From Neisseria brasiliensis (GTDB lineage: Bacteria > Pseudomonadota > Gammaproteobacteria > Burkholderiales > Neisseriaceae), in the NCBI RefSeq assembly GCF_009671065.1, contig NZ_CP046027.1, forward strand, positions 1,736,001 through 1,800,000: a stretch of DNA of 64,000 nucleotides. Reading direction: 5' to 3'. Below, in pieces: positions 16,108-25,060 of the stretch. A model generated the notes under the pieces. That model saw only the letters and a list, made by a program, of their open reading frames with translations. It had not been told where the DNA came from and made no database searches. The position numbers and the translations under genes are program-made. Each line of letters starts with the position of its first letter. The stretch's first letter is position 1.

Positions 16108-17074
16108 TTACCCACGTTTAGTTGCCGATATCGGCGGTACCAATGCCCGCTTTGCGCTGGAAGTTGCGCCGCAGCAAATTGAGCAGGCACATGTGTTGCC
16201 GTGTAAGGATTACGACACCATTGTCGATGCCGCACGCGAATACCTGCGCTTGACCGGCCAGCCGAATGTTGCCCATGCCGCAGTGGCGATTGCCAATCCG
16301 ATTGTCGGCGATTGGGTGCAGATGACCAACCACCACTGGGCGTTTTCCATTGAAACCACCCGTCAGGCATTGGGCTTGGAAACCTTGATCTTCCTGAACG
16401 ATTTCACTGCACAAGCCTTGGCTGTGACCCAAACCGAAGACAAAGATTTGGTGCAAATCGGCGGTCAGGCACCAGCTGAACACCAACCTAAAGCCGTGAT
16501 TGGACCGGGCACCGGTTTGGGCGTGAGCGGTTTAGTACACAGTCCGGCCGGTTGGGTGGCGTTGGCAGGCGAGGGCGGTCATACCAGCTTCCCGCCGTTT
16601 GACGACATGGAAGTCACCATTTGGCAATACGCCAAAAACAAATACGGCCATGTTTCTGCCGAGCGTTTCTTGAGCGGCGCGGGCTTGAGCCTGATTTACG
16701 AAGCCTTGGCTGCCAAAGAAAAAGCCAAACCAAGCAAACTGACGCCGTCTGAAATTACCGATCGCGCCTTGAGCGGCACATCGCCTTTGTGCCGTCAGAC
16801 ATTAGATATTTTCTGTGCCATGTTGGGCACGGTTGCCTCGAATCTGGCGTTGACTTTGGGCGCGCGCGGTGGTGTATATTTGTGCGGCGGCATCATTCCG
16901 CGTGTGTTGGATTATTTTAAAAATTCATCATTCCGCAGCCGCTTTGAAAATAAAGGCCGTTTTGAAGCCTATTTGGCTGCCATTCCGGTGTATGTTGTGT
17001 TAAGTGAGTTCCCGGGTATCACCGGCGCAGCTGCGGCTTTGGATAATCATTTGAAAAATTGTTTAAGCAAATAA
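16088..17074 (+). CDS. glk: glucokinase
   Basis: A 328-residue ATP-dependent glucose kinase of the bacterial Glk (hexokinase-fold) family. Signatures: LVADIGGTNARFAL near residue 11, the FLNDFTAQA catalytic Asp loop near residue 100, GPGTGLGVSGL near 138 and the ELxGxExGH-equivalent GEGGHTSFPP near 162. GGVYLCGGI lies near the C-terminus. The start overlaps pgl by 20 bp. One DUS is in the coding sequence (read as TPSEI, near 16743). It supplies glucose-6-phosphate to zwf and pgi on either side. Confidence 0.96.
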   Translation: MSSIPTDYPRLVADIGGTNARFALEVAPQQIEQAHVLPCKDYDTIVDAAREYLRLTGQPNVAHAAVAIANPIVGDWVQMTNHHWAFSIETTRQALGLETLIFLNDFTAQALAVTQTEDKDLVQIGGQAPAEHQPKAVIGPGTGLGVSGLVHSPAGWVALAGEGGHTSFPPFDDMEVTIWQYAKNKYGHVSAERFLSGAGLSLIYEALAAKEKAKPSKLTPSEITDRALSGTSPLCRQTLDIFCAMLGTVASNLALTLGARGGVYLCGGIIPRVLDYFKNSSFRSRFENKGRFEAYLAAIPVYVVLSEFPGITGAAAALDNHLKNCLSK

Positions 17075-17132
17075 ATTTGCAGTGCAGAAAACCAGTCTGT
17101 CACATTGCGATAATGGAGAGGGATTTACCATC

Positions 17133-17981
17133 ATGTTAAGTAAAATCAGTGAGTCATTGCCGAACTTGTCCGGCGCGGAACGTAAAGTCGCCGAATCTGC
17201 CTTAGCTGAACCAAAATGGTTTGTGCATGCGGCGGTGGCGGAAATCGCCGAGCGCGCTTCGGTTAGTCAGCCGACGGTAATCCGTTTCTGCCGCAGCTTG
17301 GGCTATAAAGGTTTGCCGGAATTCAAATTGGCTTTGTCGGCCAGTATCGGCCACGAGGGCATGCCTTATGTGCATGAAGAATTGAATGCCGATGACGACA
17401 TGAATAATGTGGTGGAAAAGGTATTGGGCAACGCTGCTGCGTCTTTATTGGGCGAGCGCCGTTACCTGAAAGAGGCGGAATTAGAAAACGCCATCGCAAC
17501 CTTAATGCACGCCCGTCGCGTTGAATTTTACGGCGTGGGTAACTCCGGTATTGTGGCGCAAGATGCGCAGCATAAATTTTTCCGTTTCGGCATTTCAACC
17601 GTCGCCTATGTGGACACCCACACCCAACTGATGGCGGCATCGGTGTTGACCGATAAAGATGTGCTGGTGGCGATTTCGAACACCGGTTCGTCAATTGAAT
17701 TGCTGGATGCGGTCAGCATTGCCAAGCAAAATGGTGCGGCCGTGATTGCGGTGACGCGTGCGGAATCACCGTTGGCGCAATTGGCTGATTGCGTATTAAG
17801 CGTGGCCACGCAGGAAAATGCCGAGCTTTACACGCCGATGGTGTCGCGCCTGCTGCAATTGGCGGTGATCGACATTTTGGCCATCGGCTTGGCCTTACGC
17901 TTGGGCGACCAAGCCAGTCTGCAACTGCAAAAAAGTAAAAGAAGTATTCACAATAAACATGTTGAATATGATAAAGACTAA
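17133..17981 (+). CDS. hexR: RpiR-family transcriptional regulator HexR
   Basis: A 282-residue regulator with an N-terminal RpiR helix-turn-helix (AEIAERASVSQPTVIRFCRS, about residues 35-60) and a C-terminal SIS sugar-phosphate domain (VEFYGVGNSGIVAQDAQHKF and DVLVAISNTGSSIELLDA). HexR proteins bind DNA and release or change it when KDPG accumulates. Its position in the Entner-Doudoroff cluster supports the name. ATG 17133 is used because GGAGAGG lies ahead of it; an upstream TTG would add poorly conserved residues. It lies 6 bp before pgi. Confidence 0.93.
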   Translation: MLSKISESLPNLSGAERKVAESALAEPKWFVHAAVAEIAERASVSQPTVIRFCRSLGYKGLPEFKLALSASIGHEGMPYVHEELNADDDMNNVVEKVLGNAAASLLGERRYLKEAELENAIATLMHARRVEFYGVGNSGIVAQDAQHKFFRFGISTVAYVDTHTQLMAASVLTDKDVLVAISNTGSSIELLDAVSIAKQNGAAVIAVTRAESPLAQLADCVLSVATQENAELYTPMVSRLLQLAVIDILAIGLALRLGDQASLQLQKSKRSIHNKHVEYDKD

Positions 17982-17987
17982 AAAATC

Positions 17988-19631
17988 ATGAAACACCTTC
18001 ACGACTTACCAAGCTGGTCGAAATTGTGGAAGCATTTCGACCAAACCAAAACCGACCACATGCGTGCCATGTTCGAGCAAGACCCACAACGTGCCGAACG
18101 TTACTGGTCGCAAGTGGGTGGTTTGACGCTGGATTATTCCAAAAACCGCATCAACGACGAAACCTTGTCTTTATTGCTGGATTTGGCTCGCGAAGCCGGT
18201 GTGCCTGAGCGTATCAAGCAGATGTTCCATGGCGAGAAAATCAACTCAACTGAAGATCGCGCCGTGTTGCATGTTGCCTTGCGTAACCGCACTAATTCAC
18301 CGATTGTGGTGGATGGCGAAGACGTGATGCCGAAAGTGAATCATGTGTTGCACCGCATGGGCGAATTTGCACATGAAGTGCGCAGCGGCAATTGGTTGGG
18401 CTACACCAATCAAGTGATTACCGATGTGGTGAATATCGGTATCGGCGGCTCGGATTTAGGCCCGTTGATGATGTGTACCGCGTTGAAACAATACGGCCAT
18501 CCACGCATGCGCATGCATTTTGTATCTAACGTGGATGGTTCGCAATTGCGTGATGTATTGGAAAAAGTGCACCCTGAAACCACGCTGTTTATCATTGCCT
18601 CTAAAACCTTTACTACTCAAGAAACCTTAACCAACGCCTTGACCGCACGTGAATGGTTCTTGGCGCATGCCGGTGATGAAAGCGTGGTGGCGAAGCACTT
18701 TGTCGCCGTATCGACCAACAAAAAAGCCGTGGCCGAATTCGGTATCGATACCGCCAATATGTTTGAGTTTTGGGATTGGGTTGGCGGCCGTTACAGCTTG
18801 TGGTCGGCGATTGGTCTGCCGATTATGCTGTTTTTGGGCGAAGAAAACTTCATCGAAATGCTCAACGGCGCGCACTTGATGGATCAGCATTTCTACAATA
18901 CGCCGCTGGAACGCAACATGCCGGTGATTTTGGCCTTAATCGGCATTTGGTACATCAACTATTACGGCGGCGGCAGCCATGTTATCGCCCCTTACGACCA
19001 ACACCTGCACCGTCTGCCGAAGTTTATCCAACAGCTCGATATGGAAAGCAACGGCAAACAAGTCACACTCGACGGCCAAGCTGTGCAGCATGAGACTTCG
19101 CCGATTATTTGGGGTGAAACCGGTATCAACGGCCAACACGCCTTCTTCCAATTGCTGCACCAAGGCACCCACATCACCCCGATTGACTTGATTGCCTCTT
19201 TGGAAAAACGCAGCAATCTGCGCGGCCACCACGAAATTTTGTTGGCCAACGTCTTTGCCCAAGCCGAAGCCTTCATGCGCGGTAAAACACCTGAAGAAGC
19301 GCGTGCCGAGTTGCAGGCGCAAGGTTTGGATGAAGCGCGCGTTGAAGAATTGGTGCCGCATAAAACCTTCTCCGGTAACCGCCCGACTAACTTAATCCTG
19401 ATGGACAAAGTTAACCCGCGCAACATGGGCAGCCTGATTGCTTTGTATGAACACAAAACCTTCGTACAAGGCACCATTTGGGGCATCAACAGCTTCGACC
19501 AATGGGGCGTGGAATTGGGCAAACAATTGGCCAAAACCATTTTGGCGGAACTGACCGGCGAGAGTGAACCGCAAAAACATGACAGCTCTACCGAGCGTTT
19601 GATTAATCTGTATTTGAATACCAATAAATAA
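17988..19631 (+). CDS. pgi: glucose-6-phosphate isomerase
   Basis: A 547-residue PGI interconverting glucose-6-phosphate and fructose-6-phosphate. Signatures: NIGIGGSDLGPLM near residue 150, VSNVDGSQL, the catalytic-loop SKTFTTQET near residue 205, and the C-terminal GIWGINSFDQWGVELGK. Full length for the E. coli type. It closes the plus-strand sugar cluster and ends in a DUS terminator. Confidence 0.98.
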   Translation: MKHLHDLPSWSKLWKHFDQTKTDHMRAMFEQDPQRAERYWSQVGGLTLDYSKNRINDETLSLLLDLAREAGVPERIKQMFHGEKINSTEDRAVLHVALRNRTNSPIVVDGEDVMPKVNHVLHRMGEFAHEVRSGNWLGYTNQVITDVVNIGIGGSDLGPLMMCTALKQYGHPRMRMHFVSNVDGSQLRDVLEKVHPETTLFIIASKTFTTQETLTNALTAREWFLAHAGDESVVAKHFVAVSTNKKAVAEFGIDTANMFEFWDWVGGRYSLWSAIGLPIMLFLGEENFIEMLNGAHLMDQHFYNTPLERNMPVILALIGIWYINYYGGGSHVIAPYDQHLHRLPKFIQQLDMESNGKQVTLDGQAVQHETSPIIWGETGINGQHAFFQLLHQGTHITPIDLIASLEKRSNLRGHHEILLANVFAQAEAFMRGKTPEEARAELQAQGLDEARVEELVPHKTFSGNRPTNLILMDKVNPRNMGSLIALYEHKTFVQGTIWGINSFDQWGVELGKQLAKTILAELTGESEPQKHDSSTERLINLYLNTNK

Positions 19632-19645
19632 TGGATTAACCTAGA

Positions 19646-19683
19646 AAAGGCCGTCTGAAAAATATTTTTTCAGACGGCCTTTA
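19646..19683 (+). terminator. DUS terminator of pgi
   Basis: A 16-bp stem with DUS core, 14 nt past the pgi stop and followed by T-rich sequence. Confidence 0.85.
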
Positions 19684-19736
19684 TTTTATAGATTTAAGTG
19701 AGTAAACTTAAATGATGTTTAATCAATCTTCCAAAA

Positions 19737-19771
19737 AAACATGCCGTCTGAAACTTTCAGACGGCATGTTT
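19737..19771 (-). terminator. AT-DUS hairpin after the DUF3108 gene
   Basis: An almost fully palindromic 35-bp element in which both arms carry ATGCCGTCTGAA, the AT-DUS variant of pathogenic neisseriae, rather than the AG form that dominates here. Confidence 0.7.
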
Positions 19772-19790
19772 CTACATAAAGTAATGTTGA

Positions 19791-20465
19791 TTAAGGCTTA
19801 ACGGTTTTACCGTTAATTTTTAAACTAGTCAGACGCAGATTATACGATTTACCGTCATCTTCTTTATAAACGATTTGCGCCGGAATATTGTTTAAATTCG
19901 TGGCAAAAGAATAGTTAATCGTATCATCGCCGCGATGCACCACATAATTGCTGACAGGGGTCGAGCCGCCGCTGAATTTGTAACTTGCGTCACCCGATTT
20001 GCGCATATTGCTGATCGGGTAGATTTTTTTGCCGTTGGTGACATTTAAACCGCTTGGCAGCTTGGCGTCGCTCGCGGCCAATTGCCATGCCAAAGTAAAC
20101 AAATCCATGGTAGTGCCGGAAACGGTTTTAGTTTGTTTGCTGTCGGCTTTGCCGTAGGTCACGCGGTTGCCGTTGAATTTGGCATCGGCATACACTTTAC
20201 CATTGCGCGTTTCTTTGTAGTAAGTCGGCTTCAGAGTATTGCCTGAAATGGTACCGGCCGATTCAAAACGGATTTGATACAGTGGCACTTTAATCGTTGA
20301 CACGATTTTGTAGCTGTTGCCGGTTCGGGTGAAATTCATGGTGGCCGGAATATTCAGATTGCCTGAGTATTGCAAGGTCGCCGATTTCGGCAACTCGGCC
20401 GCCATAAGTGTAGGCGCGGCCAAAGCGGTGGCCAATAAAGCGGTAAGGGTAGTGATTTTTTTCAT
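19791..20465 (-). CDS. DUF3108 exported protein
   Basis: A 224-residue protein with a cleavable signal peptide (MKKITTLTALLATALAAPTLMAA) and a DUF3108-type domain: repeated beta strands such as IPATMNFTRTGNSYKIVSTI, YQIRFESAGTI and LKPTYYKETRNGK, then DLFTLAWQLA near residue 125. The family is periplasmic and of unknown function; its fold is thought to be a beta structure like that of lipoprotein-handling proteins. It is 14 bp downstream of purN on the same strand, so it is probably in one transcript, as seen in other neisseriae. Confidence 0.85.
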   Translation of the reverse strand: MKKITTLTALLATALAAPTLMAAELPKSATLQYSGNLNIPATMNFTRTGNSYKIVSTIKVPLYQIRFESAGTISGNTLKPTYYKETRNGKVYADAKFNGNRVTYGKADSKQTKTVSGTTMDLFTLAWQLAASDAKLPSGLNVTNGKKIYPISNMRKSGDASYKFSGGSTPVSNYVVHRGDDTINYSFATNLNNIPAQIVYKEDDGKSYNLRLTSLKINGKTVKP

Positions 20466-20479
20466 TCTCTCTCCTGATA

Positions 20480-21106
20480 TTAAGCCAGCAATGCAGGTGA
20501 TTGCGGCTGTGTGTCGGTGTTTAAAACGCGGTTGCCTTGGATGTTCAGACGGCCTGCAATAAAATCGGCCACGGCTTTTGGAAACAATTGATGCTCGACG
20601 CTTAACACGCGTGCGGCCACATCATCGGCAGTGTCGTTATCCAAAATCGGCACCACGCCTTGGGCGATAATCGGGCCACAGTCTAATTCGGCAGTCACAA
20701 AATGAATGGTACAACCGGCCACGCGGCAACCAGCTCCCAAGGCGCGTTCATGAGTGTGCAAACCGGTAAACGAGGGCAGAATCGACGGATGAATGTTCAT
20801 CAAACGGCCTTCGTAATGGGCACAAAATTCAGGGGTGAGAATGCGCATAAAGCCGGCCAACACCACTAAATCGGGCTGATAAGCATCAATTTTTGCCATC
20901 ATAGCTTGGTCGAAAGCCAAACGTGATTCAAATGATTTGTGGTTGAGGCTGTCGGTAGCAATGCCGCGTTCTGCTGCCCAAGCCAAGCCGGCTGCGCTTT
21001 CGCTGTTGCTTAATACTGCAGCGATGCGGGCATTGGGGATTTGGGCGTTGACGATGGCCTGCATATTACTGCCGCGACCTGAAATCAAAATAACAACGTT
21101 TTTCAT
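20480..21106 (-). CDS. purN: phosphoribosylglycinamide formyltransferase
   Basis: A 208-residue GAR transformylase of purine synthesis using 10-formyl-tetrahydrofolate. Signatures: ISGRGSNMQAIV near residue 8, LVVLAGFMRILTPEF near residue 84, the catalytic region MNIHPSILPSFTGLHTHERAL (Asn/His) near residue 103 and TAELDCGPIIAQG near 137. A DUS is embedded near the 3' end and read as AGRLNI. It is probably co-transcribed with the DUF3108 gene. Confidence 0.96.
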   Translation of the reverse strand: MKNVVILISGRGSNMQAIVNAQIPNARIAAVLSNSESAAGLAWAAERGIATDSLNHKSFESRLAFDQAMMAKIDAYQPDLVVLAGFMRILTPEFCAHYEGRLMNIHPSILPSFTGLHTHERALGAGCRVAGCTIHFVTAELDCGPIIAQGVVPILDNDTADDVAARVLSVEHQLFPKAVADFIAGRLNIQGNRVLNTDTQPQSPALLA

Positions 21107-21220
21107 GACATAGACTTTCTGTATGGGGTTAAATTAAAGCCAATGAGAGATGAGAACAAGCATTTTAGCCTGATTTAACTGGCGTTAAGTTTAAGGTTGA
21201 TATTGTAAATGATATGGGAA

Positions 21221-21252
21221 AGGCCGTCTGAAACTTTTTTCAGACGGCGTTG
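21221..21252 (-). terminator. DUS hairpin after the argO-like gene
   Basis: A perfect DUS faces a copy with one altered end base; it lies 5 nt past the stop of the exporter gene. Confidence 0.65.
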
Positions 21253-21256
21253 AAGC

Positions 21257-21883
21257 TTAAATAAAGACATTAAAAGCCTGCTTCAATAGCCCGAACGCCA
21301 AATAAAACATCACCAAAGCAATCACACCGTCGAGCAGTTGCCATACTTGTTCGCGTCTAAACAGCGGCAACAACAGCCGCGAGCCGAAGCCCAGTCCGCT
21401 GAACCATAAACCTGAGGCGCTGATGGCGCCGACTAAAAAGAATTGTTTGGCAGTTTGATCCAAGTTGGCTGCGCTGCCGCCAATCAATACCACGGTATCG
21501 ATGTACACATGCGGATTGAGCAAAGTCAGCGCCAGTGTGGTTGCGGCGATTTTCAAGGCAGAAGGGGGAATGTGGTTTTCCGTATCTACCGTGAGATAAT
21601 TGCCGCCTTGCCATGCGCGTTTGGCACTCATGACGCCGTAGGCCAATAAAAATAAGCCGCCGGCCAAAGCCAGCGCACCGGATAGTTTCGGGCTGCCGGA
21701 GAGTAAGGCGCTTAAGCCAAACACGCCTAAAGTCATCAGCACCACGTCACACAACCAACACAACAGCACCACCAGCCAAACATGCTGGCGCAACAAGCCT
21801 TGTTTCAGCACCAATGCATTTTGTGCGCCGATGGCCATAATCAAGCCGGCAGAAATGAGAAAACCGTTAATAAAATGGGACAT
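21257..21883 (-). CDS. LysE/ArgO family amino-acid exporter
   Basis: A 208-residue inner-membrane protein with about six hydrophobic segments. The LysE signature GLIMAIGAQNALVLKQGLLR is near residue 12, and there is a conserved NPHVYIDTVVLIGG segment near residue 130. LysE/ArgO proteins export basic amino acids (arginine, lysine) or analogues; the exact substrate is not readable here. ATG at 21881-21883 gives MSHFINGFLISAG, the usual start. It is isolated from its neighbours by DUS hairpins on both sides. Confidence 0.9.
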   Translation of the reverse strand: MSHFINGFLISAGLIMAIGAQNALVLKQGLLRQHVWLVVLLCWLCDVVLMTLGVFGLSALLSGSPKLSGALALAGGLFLLAYGVMSAKRAWQGGNYLTVDTENHIPPSALKIAATTLALTLLNPHVYIDTVVLIGGSAANLDQTAKQFFLVGAISASGLWFSGLGFGSRLLLPLFRREQVWQLLDGVIALVMFYLAFGLLKQAFNVFI

Positions 21884-21894
21884 GATTTTGATAT

Positions 21895-21930
21895 AAACAG
21901 GCCGTCTGAACATGTTCAGACGGCCTGTTT
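21895..21930 (-). terminator. 36-bp perfect palindromic DUS terminator of mip
   Basis: A perfect 36-bp palindrome centred on CATG with a DUS in each arm, 14 nt beyond the mip stop codon and 12 nt upstream of the exporter start. Confidence 0.8.
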
Positions 21931-21944
21931 GGCATGATAAAGGA

Positions 21945-22757
21945 TTATTGGATTTTTTCGATTTGTACGTCAGGTTGGGCTGGCATGTCTTCCACGCCGC
22001 CGACTTTCACCAGCTTCACATCGAAAATCAAGGTTGAGTTCGGGCCGATTTTATCGCCCGCGCCTTGTTCGCCGTAAGCCAGTTTGGCTGGGATAAAGAA
22101 GGTTGCTTCGCCGCCTTCTTTCAACAATTGAACGGCTTCTTGCCAGCCCGGAATCACTTGATTAACCGGGAAGCTTACCGGTTGGCCGCCGTTTTGTTTG
22201 CTGCTGTCGAATACTGTGCCGTCAATCAAGCGGCCTTCGTATTCTACAGTTACCACATCGTCTTTGGTCGGTTTCTTGCCTGTGCCTTCGTTTTTCATCA
22301 CATATTGCAAGCCTGAAGCAGTGGTTTTCACGCCTTCTTTAGCCGCATTTTCTTTCAGGAAGGCTTCGCCTTTTTCCAGATTGGCTTTGGCATCTTCAGT
22401 GCGTTTGGCTTGCGCTTTTTCCTGCTGTTCGGTCAGGAATTTCATCATCACCTCTTGCGCCTGCATTTCATTCATTTTCGGCTCTTTACCGTCATACACG
22501 GTTTGCAGAGCTTCGTTGAATACTTTCAGGTCGATGTCGGTGCCTTGGTCTTTCATTTGTTTCAAAGAACGGCCGATGTCCACACCCATTGCGTAGCTGG
22601 CTTGTTGCGCCGGTGTGCCGATGGCATCCACGCTGTTTGCTGCACCGGAAGCAGCAGAAGCTGCTGCAGGGGCTGCGCCCGCATCTTTTTTCTCACAAGC
22701 AACCAATGACAAGGCGGCGGCCAGAGCCAGCGCGCTGAATTTGAAAGTTTTGTTCAT
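21945..22757 (-). CDS. mip: FKBP-type peptidyl-prolyl isomerase lipoprotein (MIP)
   Basis: A 270-residue lipoprotein: signal peptide with lipobox SLVAC (Cys near residue 20), Ala/Ser-rich linker, N-terminal dimerisation domain (ASYAMGVDIGRSLKQMKDQG, DGKEPKMNEMQAQEVMMKFL, long helix) and a C-terminal FKBP domain (VTVEYEGRLIDGTVFDSS, VIPGWQEAVQLLKEGG, NSTLIFDVKLV). It is close to the neisserial MIP, a surface-exposed isomerase linked to intracellular survival in pathogens. The ATG at 22757 is supported by the signal peptide; the upstream in-frame extension is not coding-like. Also known as FkpA type. Confidence 0.93.
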   Translation of the reverse strand: MNKTFKFSALALAAALSLVACEKKDAGAAPAAASAASGAANSVDAIGTPAQQASYAMGVDIGRSLKQMKDQGTDIDLKVFNEALQTVYDGKEPKMNEMQAQEVMMKFLTEQQEKAQAKRTEDAKANLEKGEAFLKENAAKEGVKTTASGLQYVMKNEGTGKKPTKDDVVTVEYEGRLIDGTVFDSSKQNGGQPVSFPVNQVIPGWQEAVQLLKEGGEATFFIPAKLAYGEQGAGDKIGPNSTLIFDVKLVKVGGVEDMPAQPDVQIEKIQ

Positions 22758-22868
22758 AATGCTGTTTCTTTGAATGAAAAAGGAAAACGTGATTATAGCC
22801 CAGAATGCCTGAAAATGAATCAGGCCGTCTGAAAAATTATCGTTGGATTTGTAAAGATGATGGATGGA

Positions 22869-22893
22869 TTTCAGACGGCCTATGCCGTCTGAA
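22869..22893 (-). terminator. DUS hairpin after holC
   Basis: Two DUS copies meet tail to tail with almost no loop, 3 nt past the holC stop; a third DUS lies at 22821-22833. Confidence 0.6.
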
Positions 22894-22896
22894 CAC

Positions 22897-23337
22897 TTAT
22901 GCCTTGCCTTCCATTTTGTGATGCTCAATGTCGAAACCGCTTTGACGGTAAGCACGGAAGCGTTCGCGTGCTTCGGCCAAATCTTCCAAACTGTTGCCGA
23001 CAATTTCCAGTACACGCTCGGGCGGTTGTAGCGCGTCTGTCCAAAAATCAGGCGATAGGTTTAAAACGGTAATGTCGGCAGGAAGCGTGGGTAAGGTATG
23101 GCCGGTAGCCAGTAAAACCGGTGTTTCAGACGGCATCGTTTCATGGGGTTGCCAAATTTCGTGCGGGATAAAACTTTCCGCATCCTGCTGCCATAAATCG
23201 CGGTCGAGACGGGCAATCGCGTCGGCCGAATCCGACCAAACCAATACGCGGCCGCCATCACGAATTGCGCGGGCAGCCAAACGGCAGGCGAAAACGGCAG
23301 GTTGGGCGACATGGGTGTAAAAAGTGGCTTTGGGCAT
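22897..23337 (-). CDS. holC: DNA polymerase III subunit chi
   Basis: A 146-residue HolC, the clamp-loader accessory subunit that links the replicase to single-stranded DNA binding protein. Typical features: MPKATFYTHV start, LAARAIRDGGRVLVWSDSAD, LWQQDAESFIPHEIWQP and the C-terminal ARERFRAYRQSGFDIEHHKM. It lies downstream of pepA on the same strand, the order found in many proteobacteria. ATG at 23337 is preferred over a TTG 15 nt upstream. A DUS in the gene is read as MPSETPV. Confidence 0.93.
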   Translation of the reverse strand: MPKATFYTHVAQPAVFACRLAARAIRDGGRVLVWSDSADAIARLDRDLWQQDAESFIPHEIWQPHETMPSETPVLLATGHTLPTLPADITVLNLSPDFWTDALQPPERVLEIVGNSLEDLAEARERFRAYRQSGFDIEHHKMEGKA

Positions 23338-23379
23338 GGCAATATCGGGCAAGATTGAATCGTGTTGAATTATAACAAA

Positions 23380-23412
23380 AGGCCGTCTGAAAATATGCTT
23401 TTCAGACGGCCT
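23380..23412 (-). terminator. DUS hairpin after pepA
   Basis: Facing DUS copies between pepA and holC, 16 nt past the pepA stop; the region also holds the holC start signals. Confidence 0.7.
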
Positions 23413-23428
23413 GATTGATGAATGTAGT

Positions 23429-24838
23429 TTATTTCACATTACGCAAGTAATTCAACAGCAAAGGAACAGGGCGGCCGGTGGCGCCTTTTTCGCTGCCGGA
23501 TTTCCATGCCGTGCCCGCGATGTCGAGATGCGCCCATGGGTAATCTTCGGTGAAATGCGACAGGAAAGTGGCGGCGGTAATGGTGCCGGCGCCCGGTGTA
23601 CCGATGTTCGGCAGGTCGGCAAAGTTGGATTTGAGCTGTTCTTTGTAGGTGTCAAACAGCGGCAGTTGCCATGCTTTGTCGTTGACTTCTTTAGACGAAG
23701 CCAGCAGGCTGTCGACTAATTCTTGATTGTTGCCCATCACGCCGCTGACATCGTGACCTAAGGCGATGATGCAGGCGCCGGTGAGGGTTGCCACGTCGAT
23801 GACGGCTTTCGGCTTGAACTGTTCGGCGTAGGTGAGCGCGTCGCACAAAATCAGACGGCCTTCGGCATCGGTATTCAGCACTTCGATGCTCAAGCCTTTC
23901 ATGCTGGTAACGATGTCGCCCGGTTTGGTGGCCATGCCCGATGGCATGTTTTCGCAAGTCGGTACAATCGCAATCAGGTTAATCGGCAATTGAAGTTTCA
24001 CGGCCGCGCAGAAGGTGCCGATGACGGTGGCCGCGCCGCACATGTCGAATTTCATTTCATCCATGTTCAAGCCCGGTTTCAGCGAGATACCGCCTGTGTC
24101 GAAGGTGATGCCTTTGCCGACCAACACGATGGGTGCGGCTTCTTTGTCTGCCGCGCCAAAGTAAGAGAGTTCGACCAAATAAGGGTCTTGCACGCTGCCT
24201 TTTGCTACCGCCCAAAACGAACCCATATTGGCTTTGATATAGTCTTTTTCGATGATTTTCGCCTGTGCCCCCAATCGCTCTGCTTCAGATTTGGCGGTGG
24301 CGGCTAAAAATTCCGGCGTGCATTCGTTTGGCGCGGCATTGCCCAAATCGCGGCACAGGCTTTGGCCGAACACTTGTGCATCGGCTACTTTTACGGCTTG
24401 GTTAACTTTTTCAGCATGCTCGGTGTGGAAAGTCGTGTGGGTGAGCTTGGCCGGTTTGGCTTCTTTTTTGTAGCGGTCGAAACGGTAGGCGGCGTTGCCA
24501 AATGCTACGGCAAAGGCTTCGGCCACGCGCGGGGCGTTGATTTCGCAAAACGGCATAATATCAACGCTGACTTTCTCTTGCTTCTGCGCCCATTGGGCGG
24601 CTTCGGCAGCGGCTTTGTCGAACGTGGCGCGTTCTAAGTCTTTCAGATACACTACGGCGATGGCTTGCAAACCGTTAGTAGCAGGGATTTTGGTTTCGGC
24701 AAAAGATTGGCCTTCTTCCAGCGAGCGGAACAGGGCAAGGGCGGTGTCGTTGTTGAGCTGGGCTTCTTCCGTACAAACAAATAACGCTGCGCCTGCCTGA
24801 TTCGGCTGCAATTTTTCGGCTTTTGTGCTAAATTCCAC
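23429..24838 (-). CDS. pepA: leucyl aminopeptidase (M17)
   Basis: A 469-residue M17 metallo-aminopeptidase, a hexameric two-metal cytoplasmic enzyme. The metal site is seen in GKGITFDTGGISLKPG (near residue 240) and the family signature NTDAEGRLILCDALTYAEQ (near residue 320). The start is GTG (24836-24838), supported by AGGAG 8 nt upstream. A DUS within the signature region codes for EGRLIL. Besides peptide turnover, E. coli PepA also binds DNA; nothing here shows that. It is divergent from lptF. Confidence 0.95.
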   Translation of the reverse strand: MEFSTKAEKLQPNQAGAALFVCTEEAQLNNDTALALFRSLEEGQSFAETKIPATNGLQAIAVVYLKDLERATFDKAAAEAAQWAQKQEKVSVDIMPFCEINAPRVAEAFAVAFGNAAYRFDRYKKEAKPAKLTHTTFHTEHAEKVNQAVKVADAQVFGQSLCRDLGNAAPNECTPEFLAATAKSEAERLGAQAKIIEKDYIKANMGSFWAVAKGSVQDPYLVELSYFGAADKEAAPIVLVGKGITFDTGGISLKPGLNMDEMKFDMCGAATVIGTFCAAVKLQLPINLIAIVPTCENMPSGMATKPGDIVTSMKGLSIEVLNTDAEGRLILCDALTYAEQFKPKAVIDVATLTGACIIALGHDVSGVMGNNQELVDSLLASSKEVNDKAWQLPLFDTYKEQLKSNFADLPNIGTPGAGTITAATFLSHFTEDYPWAHLDIAGTAWKSGSEKGATGRPVPLLLNYLRNVK

Positions 24839-25060
24839 GTTTATTCTCCTGATTGAATGTGGGTGTTCGGATGTTTCAGACGGCCTGTTGCCGTGTGAAA
24901 AAGATGAAATGATTGTACTCCATCATCAGGCCGTCTGAAACCTTATTTCATGATGTCGGCAGGCTGCGCGTTTGTGTTATGGCGTTTCAGACGGCCTGCA
25001 AAAAAGACAGCGAGAACCTGCCAACCGGCTTTGTGCCGCCCAGCTTGAAATAGCAATCAT
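24839..25060. promoter_or_regulatory. divergent pepA / lptF promoter region with three DUS
   Basis: 222 bp between divergent start codons, holding three DUS copies (24876-24887 minus, 24928-24939 plus, 24986-24997 minus). As both genes read outward, these are not terminators of either flanking gene. Confidence 0.6.

Noticed and set aside
22758..23015. N-terminal 86-residue extension of the mip reading frame
   Set aside because: It overlaps intergenic DUS and the holC end, lacks conservation, and would bury the lipoprotein signal peptide.
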